Of a DNA stretch of 64,000 nt, positions 37,808 to 50,632 are shown one piece after another. A program made the position numbers and the translations under genes. Numbering within the stretch: the first letter of the stretch is position 1; each line of letters begins with the position of its first letter. The stretch covers positions 434,001-498,000 of the forward strand of contig JAKZZE010000006.1 of NCBI GenBank assembly GCA_024220505.1, given 5' to 3'. Under the pieces are notes generated by a model that worked only from the letters and a program-made list of their open reading frames with translations, was not told the origin of the DNA and ran no database searches. Source of the stretch: Rhizopus arrhizus (lineage: Eukaryota; Mucoromycota; Mucoromycetes; Mucorales; Rhizopodaceae).

Positions 37808-40009
37808 ATGTCTCAATTTGAGAATACACAGTGGCAAGAAAATACAGGACAGACAGTATTTAATTTATCAGGACTTGAACAAACAAATGATCAGCCAATG
37901 ATTCAAAGTGAAATACCTGTTATTGATTTAAGACCTGTTGAAGTAAAACAAGAGGCTCCATTAACTGGCGTTTATTCAAGTTCTGGATTTGATATGGTCG
38001 CTGTCTTATCAAGACTTGTCAATAGGTAAATATATAAAAAGGAAATAGTCCTTTTTTTTAAAAAAAAAACGGCTCATAGACCTAACCCGCAAATCAATTT
38101 GGGACCAATTGACATGTCTTGTTCCTTTCTGGTGACAGATGCTCGTCAACCAGACTGTCCTATCGTGTATTGTTCTCCTACCTTTGAACATTTGACAGGT
38201 TATGGTGCTACTGAAATTGTTGGTCGTAACTGTCGTTTTTTACAAGCACCCGATGGACAAGTCACTTGTGGTTCACGCAGAACTTATACTGACAATCAAG
38301 CTGTGTATCATCTAAAGGCACAAATGCTGCAAAATAAAGAACATCAAGCAAGTATTATCAACTATAGAAAAGGTGGACAGGTAATCGTTGATTTTATATA
38401 ATCACGACATACTTAATTTTATTCTGTAGCCATTCGTTAATTTGGTTACTGTTATTCCAATCACTGATGAGCGTAATGAAGTCGCTTTCTTTGTTGGTTT
38501 ACAAGTAGATCTTGTCGAACAACCTAATGCGATCTTGGAAAAGATGAAGAGTGAATATAGAAATTAGACGAAGGAAAGCAATATATTAAACATGATATTC
38601 AATAGATGGTACTTATATGGTCAATTATCAACAGATGAATGTTCCTCCTTATATTCCCGGAAGCAGTAAAGTATCATCAAACTTATAAAGACATGTATTC
38701 ATACCATTTGATTTTTAGGCTTTAGTTCAGAACCTGTAGATGATTATTTTAGAGAAGTACCAAGTAATGCAGCAAAAATAGGTTCAACTTCAACGTCTAG
38801 TTTAGCCAATCCTGAAATATTGAAACTTGTCAACTGCACTGGTGAAAATGAGCAGCAATTGCAACAGCAGTGGAATAAGCTTCTTTTGGATCAATCGGAA
38901 GACTTTATTCACGTCTTGTCCTTAAAGGGCTTTTTTCTTTATTGCTCTCGCTCTTCGTCTTACTTGCTTGAACATGACCCTGAAGAACTCGTTGGTCATC
39001 CACTTTCCTCTATCTGTCATCCTTCTGACATTGTACCCGTTATGCGTGAAATCAAGGAAGCCGCAAGTAGCCCGGACAAGGTGATCAACCTTATCTATCG
39101 TGTTCGCCGTAAATATTCTGGTTACATGTGGATGGAATGTCAAGGCAAGATCCATGTTGATCAAAGCAAGGGCCGCAAATGCTTGATTTTAGCTGGTCGT
39201 GAGCGACCGATGTATGAATTGATCCGTAAAGAAATCGTCGATGGCTCCGAAGTCGCCACAGGTTCCGAATTCTGGGCCAAGACAAGTCTTCATGGTCTCT
39301 GCTTGCATGTCACTCCTTCCAGTGAAGAAGTGGTGGGATTCTCGGCTGATGATCTTCAAGGTGCCACACTCTACCAATATGTGGGTGATAATCATGTACG
39401 TGACATCACCCGTGCCTTGGAATTAGTAAAGGATGGACATATAGTGAATCTTCATCATACGATGTTAAACAAAAAAGGTGAATATGTCGCCATCTTTTCT
39501 ACTTTTTATCCTGGTGATGTCTCCTTTGGTGTCGGTCGTCCTTCTTTTGCTCTTGTTCAAATCAGAGCCAAAGCAACTCATTCGACAAACGGAAATCCTA
39601 TTTTGGAATCTGTTACACACGCTGTCGTTCAAGATGAACACTGCAATTCGGAGGAAAATCTCTTTGCTGAATTAGAAACGGTCAGAGGTACCTCTTGGCA
39701 ATATGAATTGCACCAACTTCAATTGGCCAACCGTAAATTGAAGGAACAACTTGAGTACTACACAAATCCTAAGAAAAGAAAGGTAACACTTTTTTTTTTT
39801 TAAAAAAAAAATCTAATATAAATGTATAGCAAAAGAAGAAGTCTACTGAAACAAGCGATATCCCCAAAATGTGTGCTCAATGTCAAAGTACAGATTCCCC
39901 TGAATGGAGAAAGGGACCCAATGGACCAAAAGAATTATGTAATGCCTGTGGTCTTCGTTACGCAAAGACCTTGGCTGTAAAGAAAGCAGATGCCCAACAA
40001 CAACAGTAA
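37808..40009 (+). CDS. wc-1: WC-1 blue-light receptor (LOV, two PAS, GATA zinc finger)
   Basis: Photoreceptor transcription factor that binds FAD in its LOV domain and, with a WC-2 partner, activates light-induced genes. Joined exons give a short N-terminus ([12 protein letters not shown]...), then the LOV domain with [21 protein letters not shown] and [14 protein letters not shown], where the Cys is the flavin-adduct residue. A second PAS follows ([15 protein letters not shown]... [15 protein letters not shown]), and a third ([22 protein letters not shown]). A basic NLS-like PKKRKQKKK precedes the finger [19 protein letters not shown]... with spacing C-X2-C-X18-C-X2-C, which is the WC-1 form. 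It ends with a short QQQQ. There is no long N-terminal polyglutamine region. About 610 residues. Mucorales carry several wc-1 paralogs, and which one this is cannot be told. Confidence 0.93.
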
Positions 40010-41797
40010 ACATTCTTGCATAAACAAAATTTTTTTGCTGAAGGTGATTCTACACACACACACACACACAAACACATACATACATACATACATATATCCT
40101 AAAGTACACACACATACAAAAATAAATATTGCTTCTTTTAATCACATGAATCAAGTATTCCTAATTATTGGTTACTCTGCTATATTAAGCAAACTTGGAG
40201 TAGAATATGAAAAATAGTTATCGAGTGATATTATATCATTGACCAACTGAAACAGAGTAAAGCCTACTGTACAATGAAGATATTTTAGAGTAAAAAAAAA
40301 GCTTTGCTTCAGCAAAGTAGAGTCAATACTCGTGGATTTCTAAGCGTGTATCATGCAGCATCAACCACACAACATCAGGTGTGTTGCCTTACACAAAAAG
40401 GTATTGAATATGATGTCGTTTGATTTCAAAAGCCAAATATTTTCCTGATTTTTTTTATAAAAAATGGAACTACAAGCCATCTAGTGCTCGTGTTGCCACA
40501 GCTTATTCAATGATTATTCAGCAGGGGAAAGGTAATGAATCTAGAGTACTCTAGCTACCGATAGTATTGAACTATGTCACTGATTGATATAAACAAAGCA
40601 AACTTACGTACCGAATGTTTAAGCTAGTTCATTCAATGTTTAATCAACGTTTTAATAGATAAAAGGATTTGAATGTAAAGATTAGCAACTAGTTTATTAA
40701 AAACTTTATTTATTTTATTGTTTCAATAAACCTTCAATACCAGAGAGAGAGAGAGAGAAATGCAACATGATAGCAGCAGCTGAGTGCATTCTAGACAAAT
40801 AATGGGGGTGGTATACAAGCACACATTTGGGTTTTTGGAGACTAGTTTAGATGAAGAAAATGGTTATGAAACATAATCAGAATCCTTGGTGTTTGACAAT
40901 GAGCAGAAAAATGCCTGTAGAATATTTAGCTAGAGTAATAATGATATTAGCTATCCAAATGCTTTATAGAAACTATGACTTGTCGACAGAAGGCAAAACG
41001 CGACATCAAAGCACAACTTTTTCTCTTTTTATTTCTTTGTTTACATGTAAATACTTTCCTTCTTTATTACCATTTTAGACACTTTTTTTTTTTTTTTTTT
41101 GTTAAAGCTTGCGAGTAGTGATAAAAATGTTTTGTTTTTAAGAAAATCAAATAGACAGACTTAATGTTATGACAGAAAAAAAGTAAAACAATACAAAGAA
41201 AAGAAAAGTGATATTAACAGGAAAAACAACATGCCGTATTAATAATCCAATCGGTTTACTTTTTTCGCTTTTAACTCTAAAGCCTGTATACACAGCTTAT
41301 TGTTTCTCGGCTTGACATGAAAGGAAATCTTGAACTTTTTTTCCGTTCATGAATCGTCCCTGTCTGCCTCGCGATTTGCTGAGTAGTAAAGTTGGAGGTT
41401 AAAATTCATCATGTAACCTCTCCTCTTTATGTTTCATGATACGCTTACGACCGCATGTCTTTCTTGAGCAGTTTATTGCCATCAAAGCCTTTTCAAATCT
41501 TTCTCTTGGACAGAAAAGCATACTTTTTTTCTTATTCGAGGAACAGAGCACATGGTACATGACAAAGATAACTTGAGTGAAAATATATAAATTCCAAGTG
41601 AGGCTCTGTTCTTCAGAGACATTGCTTCTCACAAAATGCATAATTGAAATCAAACGTATACCCAGTCAAATGAAAGAAGAAGCTTCTACTTGGAAGTAAA
41701 TGAGGTCAAAACTGAGATTCAATGAGAGAGGGCTTTGATTCTAAATTTAACTTGCCTTATTCTCTTTTTTTTTTTTTTCTCTTTTTTCAAGTTTCTA
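40010..41797. other. Long intergenic region with simple repeats
   Basis: Contains a CA/CATA microsatellite (40050-40098), a GA run (40742-40758) and a T run (41082-41100). A short frame near 40476-40536 reads YKPSSARVATAYSMIIQQGK, which looks protein-like, but stops surround it and it may be a relic. No gene was recognised. The 3' part holds the RhoGEF promoter with a T run at 41765-41787. Confidence 0.5.
40050..40098. repeat. CA/CATA microsatellite
   Basis: Tandem CA units grade into CATA units just after the WC-1 stop codon, probably within its 3' UTR. Length is likely variable between strains. Confidence 0.85.
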
Positions 41798-44700
41798 ATG
41801 TCAAATCACCCGCCACAGCAATATGGTTATTATGAAACAGCAAGCAACAGTGAAGAAATGGACGAAATGCTAAACTCTTTAGTTGGATATCAGTCTCATG
41901 CAATGTCTTCTTCTTCTCATCTTGCTTCGAATCATTACACTGTAAATAACAATCAAGACAAGCTTATTTTAAACGTTTAAACATTCTTTTTAGGCGAACA
42001 ATAATAATAATTATTATAATAATTATTATGTGGAAAATAACAATCTTCCTCCTCCTGTTCCTTTACGTAACGAAAGTTATTCTAATGAAACAATGGGGTC
42101 CAGCAAGTATTATTATCCACCTACCGATGTCTATCCTCCTCCTATGAATGATTATTCGTATCCTCCTCCTCAGAATTCCAGTTCCCGGCCCTTACCTCCT
42201 ACGCCTTTGCCTCATGGTGTACCTTCCAACTATTCATCTTTTGAAAACCCTTCTTTTCCAACGCCTCAACCCATCTCGATGCCTGTACCAGATAGATATC
42301 CATCCGTAGATCGAAACATATACCCTCCTCCAGAGTATCACTTTCATTCAAGAACACCCAGTCAAGACACTACTTCCTATCCACCCGTTGGCTATCCTGA
42401 TCGTTCTCAAGATTACATCAATAACTCCTATCGACCCACCTTCACCCAGCACACATCGGATTCATCCAGTCAGATCTCAACACCCGTTTCTGACACAAGA
42501 ACACACCGTCGTACTCAGTCTTCACTTCGAAACAACATGATCGTGACCATCGAACGTCCTCGATTTGATTATTTGCCAGAGACAGATATGCAAAATGGGG
42601 ATGAGGTACCATTTATTCCTGTCTCACCTGATTCAAGTAGCGATGAAGAAGTAGAGTATTTCGAAAAGAAGAAGTCGGTTTATGAGCCTCCGCACACAGA
42701 GGTTCCACATACAGATGATGCTGTTGTCCCACCTGCAGTAGAGCCTGTTGTGCCAGTTGCACCAGCACAAGAACGAGATGTGGTAGTACACCAAGAAGAA
42801 TATCAGCAAGAAGAGCAGCAGGAGCAAGAAGAGCAGCAGCAAGAAGAAGAACCCAACTATGCTTTCTTTTCGGTCTTGTCCGAAGCATTCATTCGACACG
42901 TGAAAGGTTTGGAAAACGTTCGGGAGTTATGGTGTGCGGGTGAATACAATGAATCCTTTACTGGCTCAGAAGCAGTGGTAAGTCGTTATTACTTTTTGAC
43001 ACATTCATTTTTGAATAATGATGATGTAGGTTATCATCCGAGGCTTATTAAAAGAACAAGTACCTGATGAATACTCTGTAAAGATGGCTAGTTCACTGAT
43101 GACCAGTCAACCACCCTTGTTCTCTCCAACTCAATATTCACAAAAATCGCTGATTACACACATCATGTATAATTCTGAAGATACTTATTTTGTAGAAGAA
43201 GGTGCCTTGGATGGTGATGTACCCACAGGTATCTTTACTGCTCTCACGCCTTGTTACTCTTATCATTGTAAGCCAGAGCTGGGTGGTTGTTATGCGCCAA
43301 GATGTCCTAATAAGAAAGATAACCATGATTTTGATACTGAATACAAGGTAAATAACAAAGGATGATGATTGGACGTGAATAGAGAATATAACTGCTTATA
43401 CAGGATGAAGTCAACATATCACGCACTGATTCTACAAGTTCAGCACCATCTCCTGAAGGTGGTTGGGTAAGAAAAGATGATTGATAAAGAAGCTTTGATT
43501 AACAAAAAATATTAGCTTGTGTCTCATGATGCTTGGGCCTCTAGAGTGGATAGAGAGCTATTGTTATCATTGGATAAAAAGGAAATTGCTAGACAAGAAG
43601 TGCTGAATGAAATTATTTATTCAGAAGAAAAGTTTTTGTCTGATTTAACTATTCTTCGAGAGGCAAGTCAAAACACGAAAAAAAAAAAAAATTATTTTGC
43701 TAATCCTCAAAACAGGTCATTATACAAGGATTGGAACGATCGAATGCGATTGAAACTCATCGATTGAAAGAGTTTATTCAGATTGTGTTCAACAACTACG
43801 AAGTGCTTTTAGAGAACAGTGGTGCGATGTTTAGAGACTTTTTGAACCGTGCACGTCAATACGAAGGACAGTGTGTGCCGATGATTGGTGACATCATGGT
43901 TCAACACATGGCGTTCTTTGAACGACCGTTTGTCGAGTACAGTCCACATGCTGGACTTGCAAAATACATTGCAGAGACTGAGATGAAGAATAATCCTGAA
44001 TTTGAAAAGTTTGTCAAGGAGATTGCCAAGCACGAAAGAACAAACCGTTTACCAATCTGGCATTACTTGCTCAGTCCCGTCACACGTATGCAGCGATACC
44101 CTCTCCTGATTGAGGCTCTTTTAAAAAAGACACCAGAGGACCATGCGGACCATGCTTATCTGACTCGCTGCTATGACATGATTCGATCCATTGCGGCCAA
44201 AGCTGATAATAGTGCCATACACACCAAACGTCGATTGGCCATCTTGCATATCCGTGACGCGATCACGTTTAGACAAGGTGAGTTGTATGATTTGCAATTA
44301 GGAGACCAGAACCGTCGGTTGTATCATCAGGGCATTCTGAAGCGACGTAATGGTCCGATCGAAGTGGCTGACAAGACAGACATTTACACCTTTATCTTTG
44401 ACCATATGGTCTTGCTGACCAAGCAACGCAAGACGAGCACGGGCGATGAATACCGTGTTTGGCGCAAACCTATTCCACTTCATATGCTTGTTGTTCAAAA
44501 TAACAGTGCATTCAAGACACCTTCTTCCACAGCCAGTTCAACCTTCCAGACGTTTGACGGCAACAGATCGAGTGGTATGATGGGTACAGGTGTCACCTTA
44601 GTTCTTCATCACTTGGGATCTCGTGGTGGATCGGTCTATCCGTTCTTTTGCTCATCGATGGAAGAAAAGCAGACGTGGGTCAAGGCGATTGATGACGCCA

Positions 44701-46058
44701 AGGCATCACTCAAGAAACGACATGGTGATATGGATGTGTTTGAGCTGAGACCACTGGATGATGTCAATTTTAGACATAATACCTCTGGAACTCCTACGGG
44801 CACGGCAACACGTATCAATTGCTCTGTTCCCTTTGTGACCGCACAGAATGAACGAAAGATTGCGATCGGTACAGACAACGGGGTGTTTTTCAAAACGGAA
44901 GGACAGGATAATTCGATACGTCGTATAATTCAGTGTGAGAGTGTGATACAGCTGGGGTTGATGGAAAAGCATCATATATTGATCGTGTTGACCGGTAAGA
45001 ACTTTAGACCACGCGTTACTTTCTTTTTTTTTTATTAAGCGTATGATTAGAGAAAGCACTTCGAGCCTATCCTGTGGATGCTTTGGATTCTAAAAATAAT
45101 ACAAAGGCGATTGATCGTATTGAGATGGAGATCGGACAACATGTCAATTTCTTTCAGTTGGGTTATTGTAATGGTCGTGATATGCTTGTTTATAAAAAGA
45201 AAAAGAAGACGAGCAGTGTGTTTACAGCATTAGAACCATTTTGCGATTTAAGAGATCCAAAGAACGAAAAGCTCTTGACACCTCGTACATCATTATTTAG
45301 TAACAAACCTGAATATTTAAGATGGTTCAAGAAATACAAGGCAAGTTTGTTTGAAATGTTGATTGAATCTAATAGTTTCCTAGGACTTTTATATTGGAGC
45401 AGAAGCAAGTAACATTCACTTTTTGAGAGCCAAGTTGAATATTGTATGTGAAAGAGGATTTGAAGTGATCGATCCAGAGAATCTGACTGTAGGAAGGGAT
45501 ATTCCTGATTCTGAAGATCCACAATTCAATTTTGTTACACGTCATCCTGAACCACTGAAACCATTGGCAATGTATCGTATTAATGATAAATTCTTGCTGT
45601 GTTATGATAAATTTGCATTTTATGTTAATAATCGTAATGGTTCATTAGTTCAAAGGGAACCTGGAAAGTAAGTTGATTATAAAAGTAAAAAAAAAAAAAA
45701 AAAACAGTTATTGATTGTTATAGGCCACCTGTGTTGTGTGAATGGGAAGGAACACCAACACATATTGTTTATGAACATCCTTATATTATCGCTATTGATC
45801 CTTATTTTATCGAAGTTCGACATGTGGAAACAGTAAGTGAAGGCTGAAAAAGAGATAATGAATTAACGTGTGTCATAGGGAGAACTTGTTCAAATTATAT
45901 CAGGTGAGAATATAAGATTAGCTTATTATAATGGAGGAGGAGAAAGACCGATGATTCATGTCTGTATGACACACAGTCAAAAACCAGATACACAAGCATT
46001 ATTTCATCTCTCTTTAAATTCAAATCATCGCAACTCTACTGGATTCTCAAGAAAATAA
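41798..46058 (+). CDS. ROM2: Rom2-type Rho guanine nucleotide exchange factor
   Basis: Activates Rho1-class GTPases at the plasma membrane in the cell wall integrity pathway. Order: a disordered N-terminus with Asn/Tyr runs and proline-rich PPPVPL motifs (41990-42520), an acidic/Gln-Glu run (near 42800-42860), then a DEP domain (FFSVLSEAFIRHVKGL... WCAGEYNESFTGSEAV, about 42860-43100). Next come the fungal segment ALTPCYSYHCKPELGGCYAPRCP, and the DH domain (ARQEVLNEIIYSEEKFLSDL to WHYLLSPVTRMQRYPLLIEALL). A PH domain follows (LYHQGILKRRNG ... YPFFCSSMEEKQTWVKAID). The CNH domain is C-terminal (RINCSVPFVTAQNERKIAIGT ... MYRINDKFLLCYDKFAFYVN). The chosen start at 41798 (MSNHPPQQYGYYE) avoids a T-run-encoded Phe stretch from the Met at 41735. 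About twelve exons. A RhoGAP gene follows 145 bases downstream. Confidence 0.93.
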
Positions 46059-46203
46059 AAAGTGGAATGTTTATCCTTTTCTAAACAGCGTGCATAAAAA
46101 AAAAATTATAAAATGAACCTCATTGGTCCATTTGGTTTTTTAAGTAAAAAAAAAAAAAAAAAAAATACACTTTTCTTTATTTTATTTTTATTTTATTTTA
46201 CGT

Positions 46204-48209
46204 ATGGCATTAATAAATGGGGCTGGTTCCCATGAGATGATGATGACAGATAAAAGACACAGTCGTTCACTTGATCTTGAACAGACTAATACAAGACATA
46301 TATATCACTTACACCGTTCTGCTTCAGAAAATGATGGGGTGACGATGGATGATGATAAAGACAATCATAATGATGGCAGTGGAAATAATAATAGCAGTGA
46401 AAGTAGTAGCATCAGTCAAGGTACAAACAGTCGATATAGTGAAAAACAAGTACCTTCAAAGGTATTTTCACTTTATAAAAAATTCAGTACTCGTCGTACA
46501 AGTCAACAAAAGACAACAAGTTTTCTACCAGAGATTAAAACAAACGATCGATTCAAGAAATCAAGAACTTCTTTTAGTTCAGCTCTCTCTAATTTTCTTC
46601 CTAGTAACAATAATATAAAGCAACAATGTAATTATTATATAAAGTTAATTGTGATGCTAATCAAGACATTAGCTATTTATCAAATCGAACAAGATGAAAA
46701 AAGATATAAAGCCAATATAAATAAACATCTGCTGGTTCAGACTGGAGAATCAAAGTAAATAGAAAATGAATTTTAGGTCTTATAACTCATTAAATTAGAC
46801 GTTCTTTACCAAACACTTTACAAAATGATATTACTCAATTCGCTATTGATGGATATGCAAAAAAATATTTTGCGACACACAAAAAGGGTTTGTTCAAACG
46901 AACGGTCGTACCGATGAATGAAATGTTACAGTGGACAAAAGACAGTATTCGACAACCACTGCTGATATCCAACAAGAACAAGACGGATGCACTCAAATGT
47001 TTCAAGATCTTGCAAATCTTGATGCATGATCGACCTAAACCAAAAATTATGATTGCATGGAGAACTTTCAATATCTCTTAGGCTGTGGCATCACTAAAGG
47101 ACAAATGAGGGATGAAATTTATGTTCAAATCTGCAGGCAATTGAATAATAATCCAAAAAGGTAATCATTTATTTATAAAAAGCATGTTTTAATCTTTTTT
47201 AGGCAAAGTATCAGAAAAGGGTGGGAGATACTGTCGGTGGTCTGTCTGACTTTTCCACCCTCAAAGGATTTGGAATCTTATCTTTATGATTTTGTTAAAC
47301 GATATCACTCCGTAAAAGAGAATCAATTGGATGTGTTTAGTTCTTATGTGACTAGTAAATTGGAACGCATCTGTTCAAAAGGTGCGAGAGGAAAAGTATT
47401 GTCGATCGCTGAAATTGAAAGAGCGATGGTAATCATCCCAATCCACTACAAACAGATTCTGACGTATAATAGGAAGCACCTTTTAAGCCTTCTGTCTTTG
47501 GTGAATCACTTGAGACGATCATGAAGATTGAAAAGAATTCTGGTTGTAAAATACCAAAGATTGTCTTGTTCTTGACGAATGCTGTGCATGAATTAGATGG
47601 AAAGAGAACTGAAGGCATCTTTCGTGTTCCGGGTGATGCGGATAGTGTGACAGATTTGGTAAGTGAATGGATAGGTTGAGGGATGATGGACTGATGAATC
47701 AGTAGAGAGTACGTATTGAAAAGGGAATGTATGATCTAAGTGGCATTGATGATCCCAATGTTCCTGCTTCTTTATTAAAGTATTGGCTGAGAGATTTATT
47801 AGAACCTTTGATACCAAAAAGCTTATACCAAAAATGCATTGAAAGTGCCAATGATAGTTACAAAGCGGTTGCTATCATCAATTCACTACCAGATTGTAAC
47901 AGACGGATCATTCTGTACATTATCCAGTTCTTGCAGGTAAACAAAAGAACCATTAGACTGTTTACAAACCTCAATCCATAGGGCTTTACTGAACCAAGCG
48001 TGATTGAATGTACCCGGATGAATATATTCAATCTGGCCATGGTGTTTGCACCCAACTTTTTAAGATGTCCTTTTACTCATTTACCTACTGTTTTTGAAAA
48101 TTCAAAACATGAACAAACATTTGTAAAAACATTGATCACTGTATTGTACGTGGATAAAGAAGCCTGTGCAAATCAAGAAGGTGAAATTATTGGAACAGTA
48201 AAGATGTAA
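46204..48209 (+). CDS. MyTH4-RhoGAP protein (ARHGAP39/Vilse-like)
   Basis: Predicted Rho-family GTPase activator with a microtubule/actin-linked MyTH4 domain. The N-terminal about 150 residues are disordered and rich in Ser, Asn and basic residues. The MyTH4 domain runs over several exons (ITQFAIDGYAKKYFATHKKGLF, LLISNKNKTDALKCFKILQILMHD, GCGITKGQMRDEIYVQICRQL, RKGWEILSVVCLTFPPSKDL). The RhoGAP domain begins PKIVLFLTNAVHELDGKRTEGIFRVPGD, with the catalytic arginine in IFRVPG, and continues LKYWLRDLLEPLIP and RMNIFNLAMVFAPNFLR. This order is that of ARHGAP39. There is no WW domain. About 560 residues. It sits directly downstream of a RhoGEF gene on the same strand. Confidence 0.88.
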
Positions 48210-48296
48210 CACAACACATGTGAAATATATAAAATAAACCTTTTCTTTTTTTTTTTCTCATCGGACAAACACTTGTTCTCTTTTTCTTTTTAAACA

Positions 48297-49875
48297 ATGA
48301 ACTTTATATTATTATTTGCATTTATTTGTCTAGCACAGGCTATAAATCAAAATGAAAGTCAATATTCATATGCAACACCAATAACAAGTGGTAAATGGAT
48401 CAAGTACCATAAGCCATATTAAAATAAAAACTAGATTCATCGTATGGATTTACTATTACATACAAAAACTATTATAAAATTATTCAAGACACATTCACTT
48501 CAAGAACTTATTGTGTCGTATGCTGCGGACAGACCAGACCAGAAGGCTGTGATGAACGCAGTACGATTTATTCCAATGTAACTAAAGTAGGTATCGAATC
48601 TGATGCTTATGGTGTTGTTCCCTTTCTTGAGGTAATCTTATTCTGGGTATGACAGTGATGGTTTAATATAAAGAGAGACTAGTTATTGGATGTTGAAAAA
48701 TACATTGTGAACACACCAAATGCAAGCATTTTTTCTCCTTGTGTTACCGATACACATTCAAATTCAAATTCAACCACAGCCGACTTTGTGTTCTCATCCG
48801 AGATGCCACTGGCTGCTGGTAACTATGTGAGTTTCTCTGCTCACCAAGACACACTGACGCCACTTCAGGTACCTTTTCATATATTTCATGCTCTGTTTAT
48901 CATTTTTCTTTTATTAGAGAGCCTCATGGTTGTTGTATGTCGCTGCCTTTTTTGATCAAGAGGTCCTGGCCTCTACCATTTATTCTTATATCGTAAAGAA
49001 TTATAATTGCCATGCGACTAACGTGGGCTATCAGTCGAACAAGAAGGCACTGGCATGGACAGAATACAGACCAGAACAAGGAAGTTATGTGATCTATCGT
49101 GATCCTTATTATAGTCAACTTGTGTCTGACGCAGGCGGTCGTTTGATCGCACCCAATTCTGCACAAGATACCACCTTTACCGTATCAGATCAAAAGCAGG
49201 CCTTTTATTTTACGAATGATCTTCAAGGAGCAGATGTTATTTTGGATATCAGTGCAGCCAATTTGACTTTTCAAGATTGGGTACAGCCCATTCAGTCCTC
49301 ACCTGCTTATTCGATCAAAAAGGTACCTGCGATTGAACAAGGAAAGGTGTATTCGGTGAATGGTCTGGTGAATAAGAATAATATATCTGGTAAATAAGGG
49401 ACAGTTGAAAGAAACAAGACTGAGATAATTGAATAGATTGGAATCAGAGAGCAGCAGCACGCCCTGATATGGTGTTATTAGGTAATAAAGATATAAGGAG
49501 CCTACTGTTACTAATAATAGTAAAGATATCATCCATCTTTTATATCCCACCACATTTAACTTGCCAACCAATAATTATCCTGTGTGGATCAGTCCTTATT
49601 CAAACACGAATGGAACAAGCTTTCAACATCCAGTGAGTCACTATGGTAATTGTGAAAATATGGCATCAAGTGCGTTTGAGGATACAGTCTGTAGTTTTAG
49701 TGGATATGCAGGAAGCATACAAGATAAACCTAATTTATCTGCAGGAGATAAAGCAGGTATTTCAATGGGTGCTATCTTTGGTTTCATTGGAGCATGTGTA
49801 GTAGTCTATTGGCTTTATAAAAGATATCGTCAACAGAGAAAAAGACATCAGTTTTACAAATTGGATGAATTTTAA
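48297..49875 (+). CDS. Periplasmic-binding-protein-like type I membrane protein
   Basis: Probable cell-surface protein. A signal peptide (MNFILLFAFICLAQA) is followed by a long extracellular part, and near the C-terminus by a helix (GISMGAIFGFIGACVVVYWLY) and a basic cytosolic tail. The ectodomain looks like a two-lobed substrate-binding fold related to bacterial metal/siderophore-binding proteins: YCVVCCGQ, YGVVPFLELLDVEKYIVNTPN, SWLLYVAAFFDQE, DAGGRLIAPN, VPAIEQGKVYSVNGLVN and ARPDMVLLDIIHLLYP across an intron. Cysteines are frequent and several N-glycosylation sites occur. The family link is from pattern memory and moderately sure; the ligand is unknown. At least seven exons, about 430 residues. 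Confidence 0.7.
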
Positions 49876-49963
49876 TAAAATGAAACATGATTTTTATTAA
49901 AAAAGAAGTATGATACATGCACACAAATAATAATAAGGGGGGGAATATACAAAAGTGTAATAA

Positions 49964-50632
49964 TTATTCTCTTTTATAAAATATAGATCTCTTTTTCCAT
50001 AAAAGTGAAGAAGTTTTAAATGAGAAATGTGAATGCATGGGTATTTTCTTGATTGGTGGCCTTTTAACCATCAATTCAAATTCTCTTAATTGAAATAATA
50101 AACCAAGATTTGGACTAATGACGGGTGATAAATTCTTTACATAATCATAAGCCTCTTGCATCGATAATTTCATTGTCTTCATCACATAAGCAATGATGAC
50201 CGTAGCTGATCTTGCCACACCACACTGACAGTGAACCAATATGTTCTGTCCAGCAGAACGTGCCTTGTCAATGATATCCACTGCCTTTTGCAATTCTAAT
50301 ACTAAATTATCTTGGTTGTGTTCCCAATTGAGTTTGTGATACCCCACTTTAGGTTGTAGTACATTGACTTCTGCTGCTACATTCAATATCACTTTTATTG
50401 ATAGCTTTAAATGATCCAATTCACGTATATTTTGCTCTGATCCTAAATAAAGATGTGGTAAGATCTCGATTGGACCGTGTGGATATGCATTGAGGTTTTG
50501 ATCGTTGGGTATAATGAATGCTGGCTTTGTTGTTGTTGCTGTTGATAAAGACAAGGACAAATTCTTTTTGCTGTTCTTTCTACGGCTGGCTAGGTTGGTA
50601 CTTGCGGGTATAATTATCTTATTGGCCGTCAT
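49964..50632 (-). CDS. Dual-specificity protein phosphatase
   Basis: Removes phosphate from Tyr and Ser/Thr, typically on MAP kinases. The catalytic domain runs from GPIEILPHLYLGSEQNIRE to the C-terminal LFQLREFELMV, with signature VHCQCGVARSATVIIAYVM (HC-X5-R) and the general acid region before it (LNWEHNQDN, where the usual Asp lies). The N-terminal 50 residues are basic and Ser/Thr-rich and could be a MAPK docking part. The start chosen is 50632 (MTANKIIIPAS); the upstream Met at 50671 adds a hydrophobic frame from an A/T run and is rejected. 222 residues, single exon. It resembles fungal Msg5/Sdp1-type phosphatases in size and motif. Substrate is inferred only. Confidence 0.88.
   Translation of the reverse strand: MTANKIIIPASTNLASRRKNSKKNLSLSLSTATTTKPAFIIPNDQNLNAYPHGPIEILPHLYLGSEQNIRELDHLKLSIKVILNVAAEVNVLQPKVGYHKLNWEHNQDNLVLELQKAVDIIDKARSAGQNILVHCQCGVARSATVIIAYVMKTMKLSMQEAYDYVKNLSPVISPNLGLLFQLREFELMVKRPPIKKIPMHSHFSFKTSSLLWKKRSIFYKRE

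Noticed and set aside
41735..41797. Upstream Met for the RhoGEF protein
   Set aside because: It would add a Phe run encoded by a T tract, which is more likely a leader. The ATG at 41798 gives a normal hydrophilic N-terminus.
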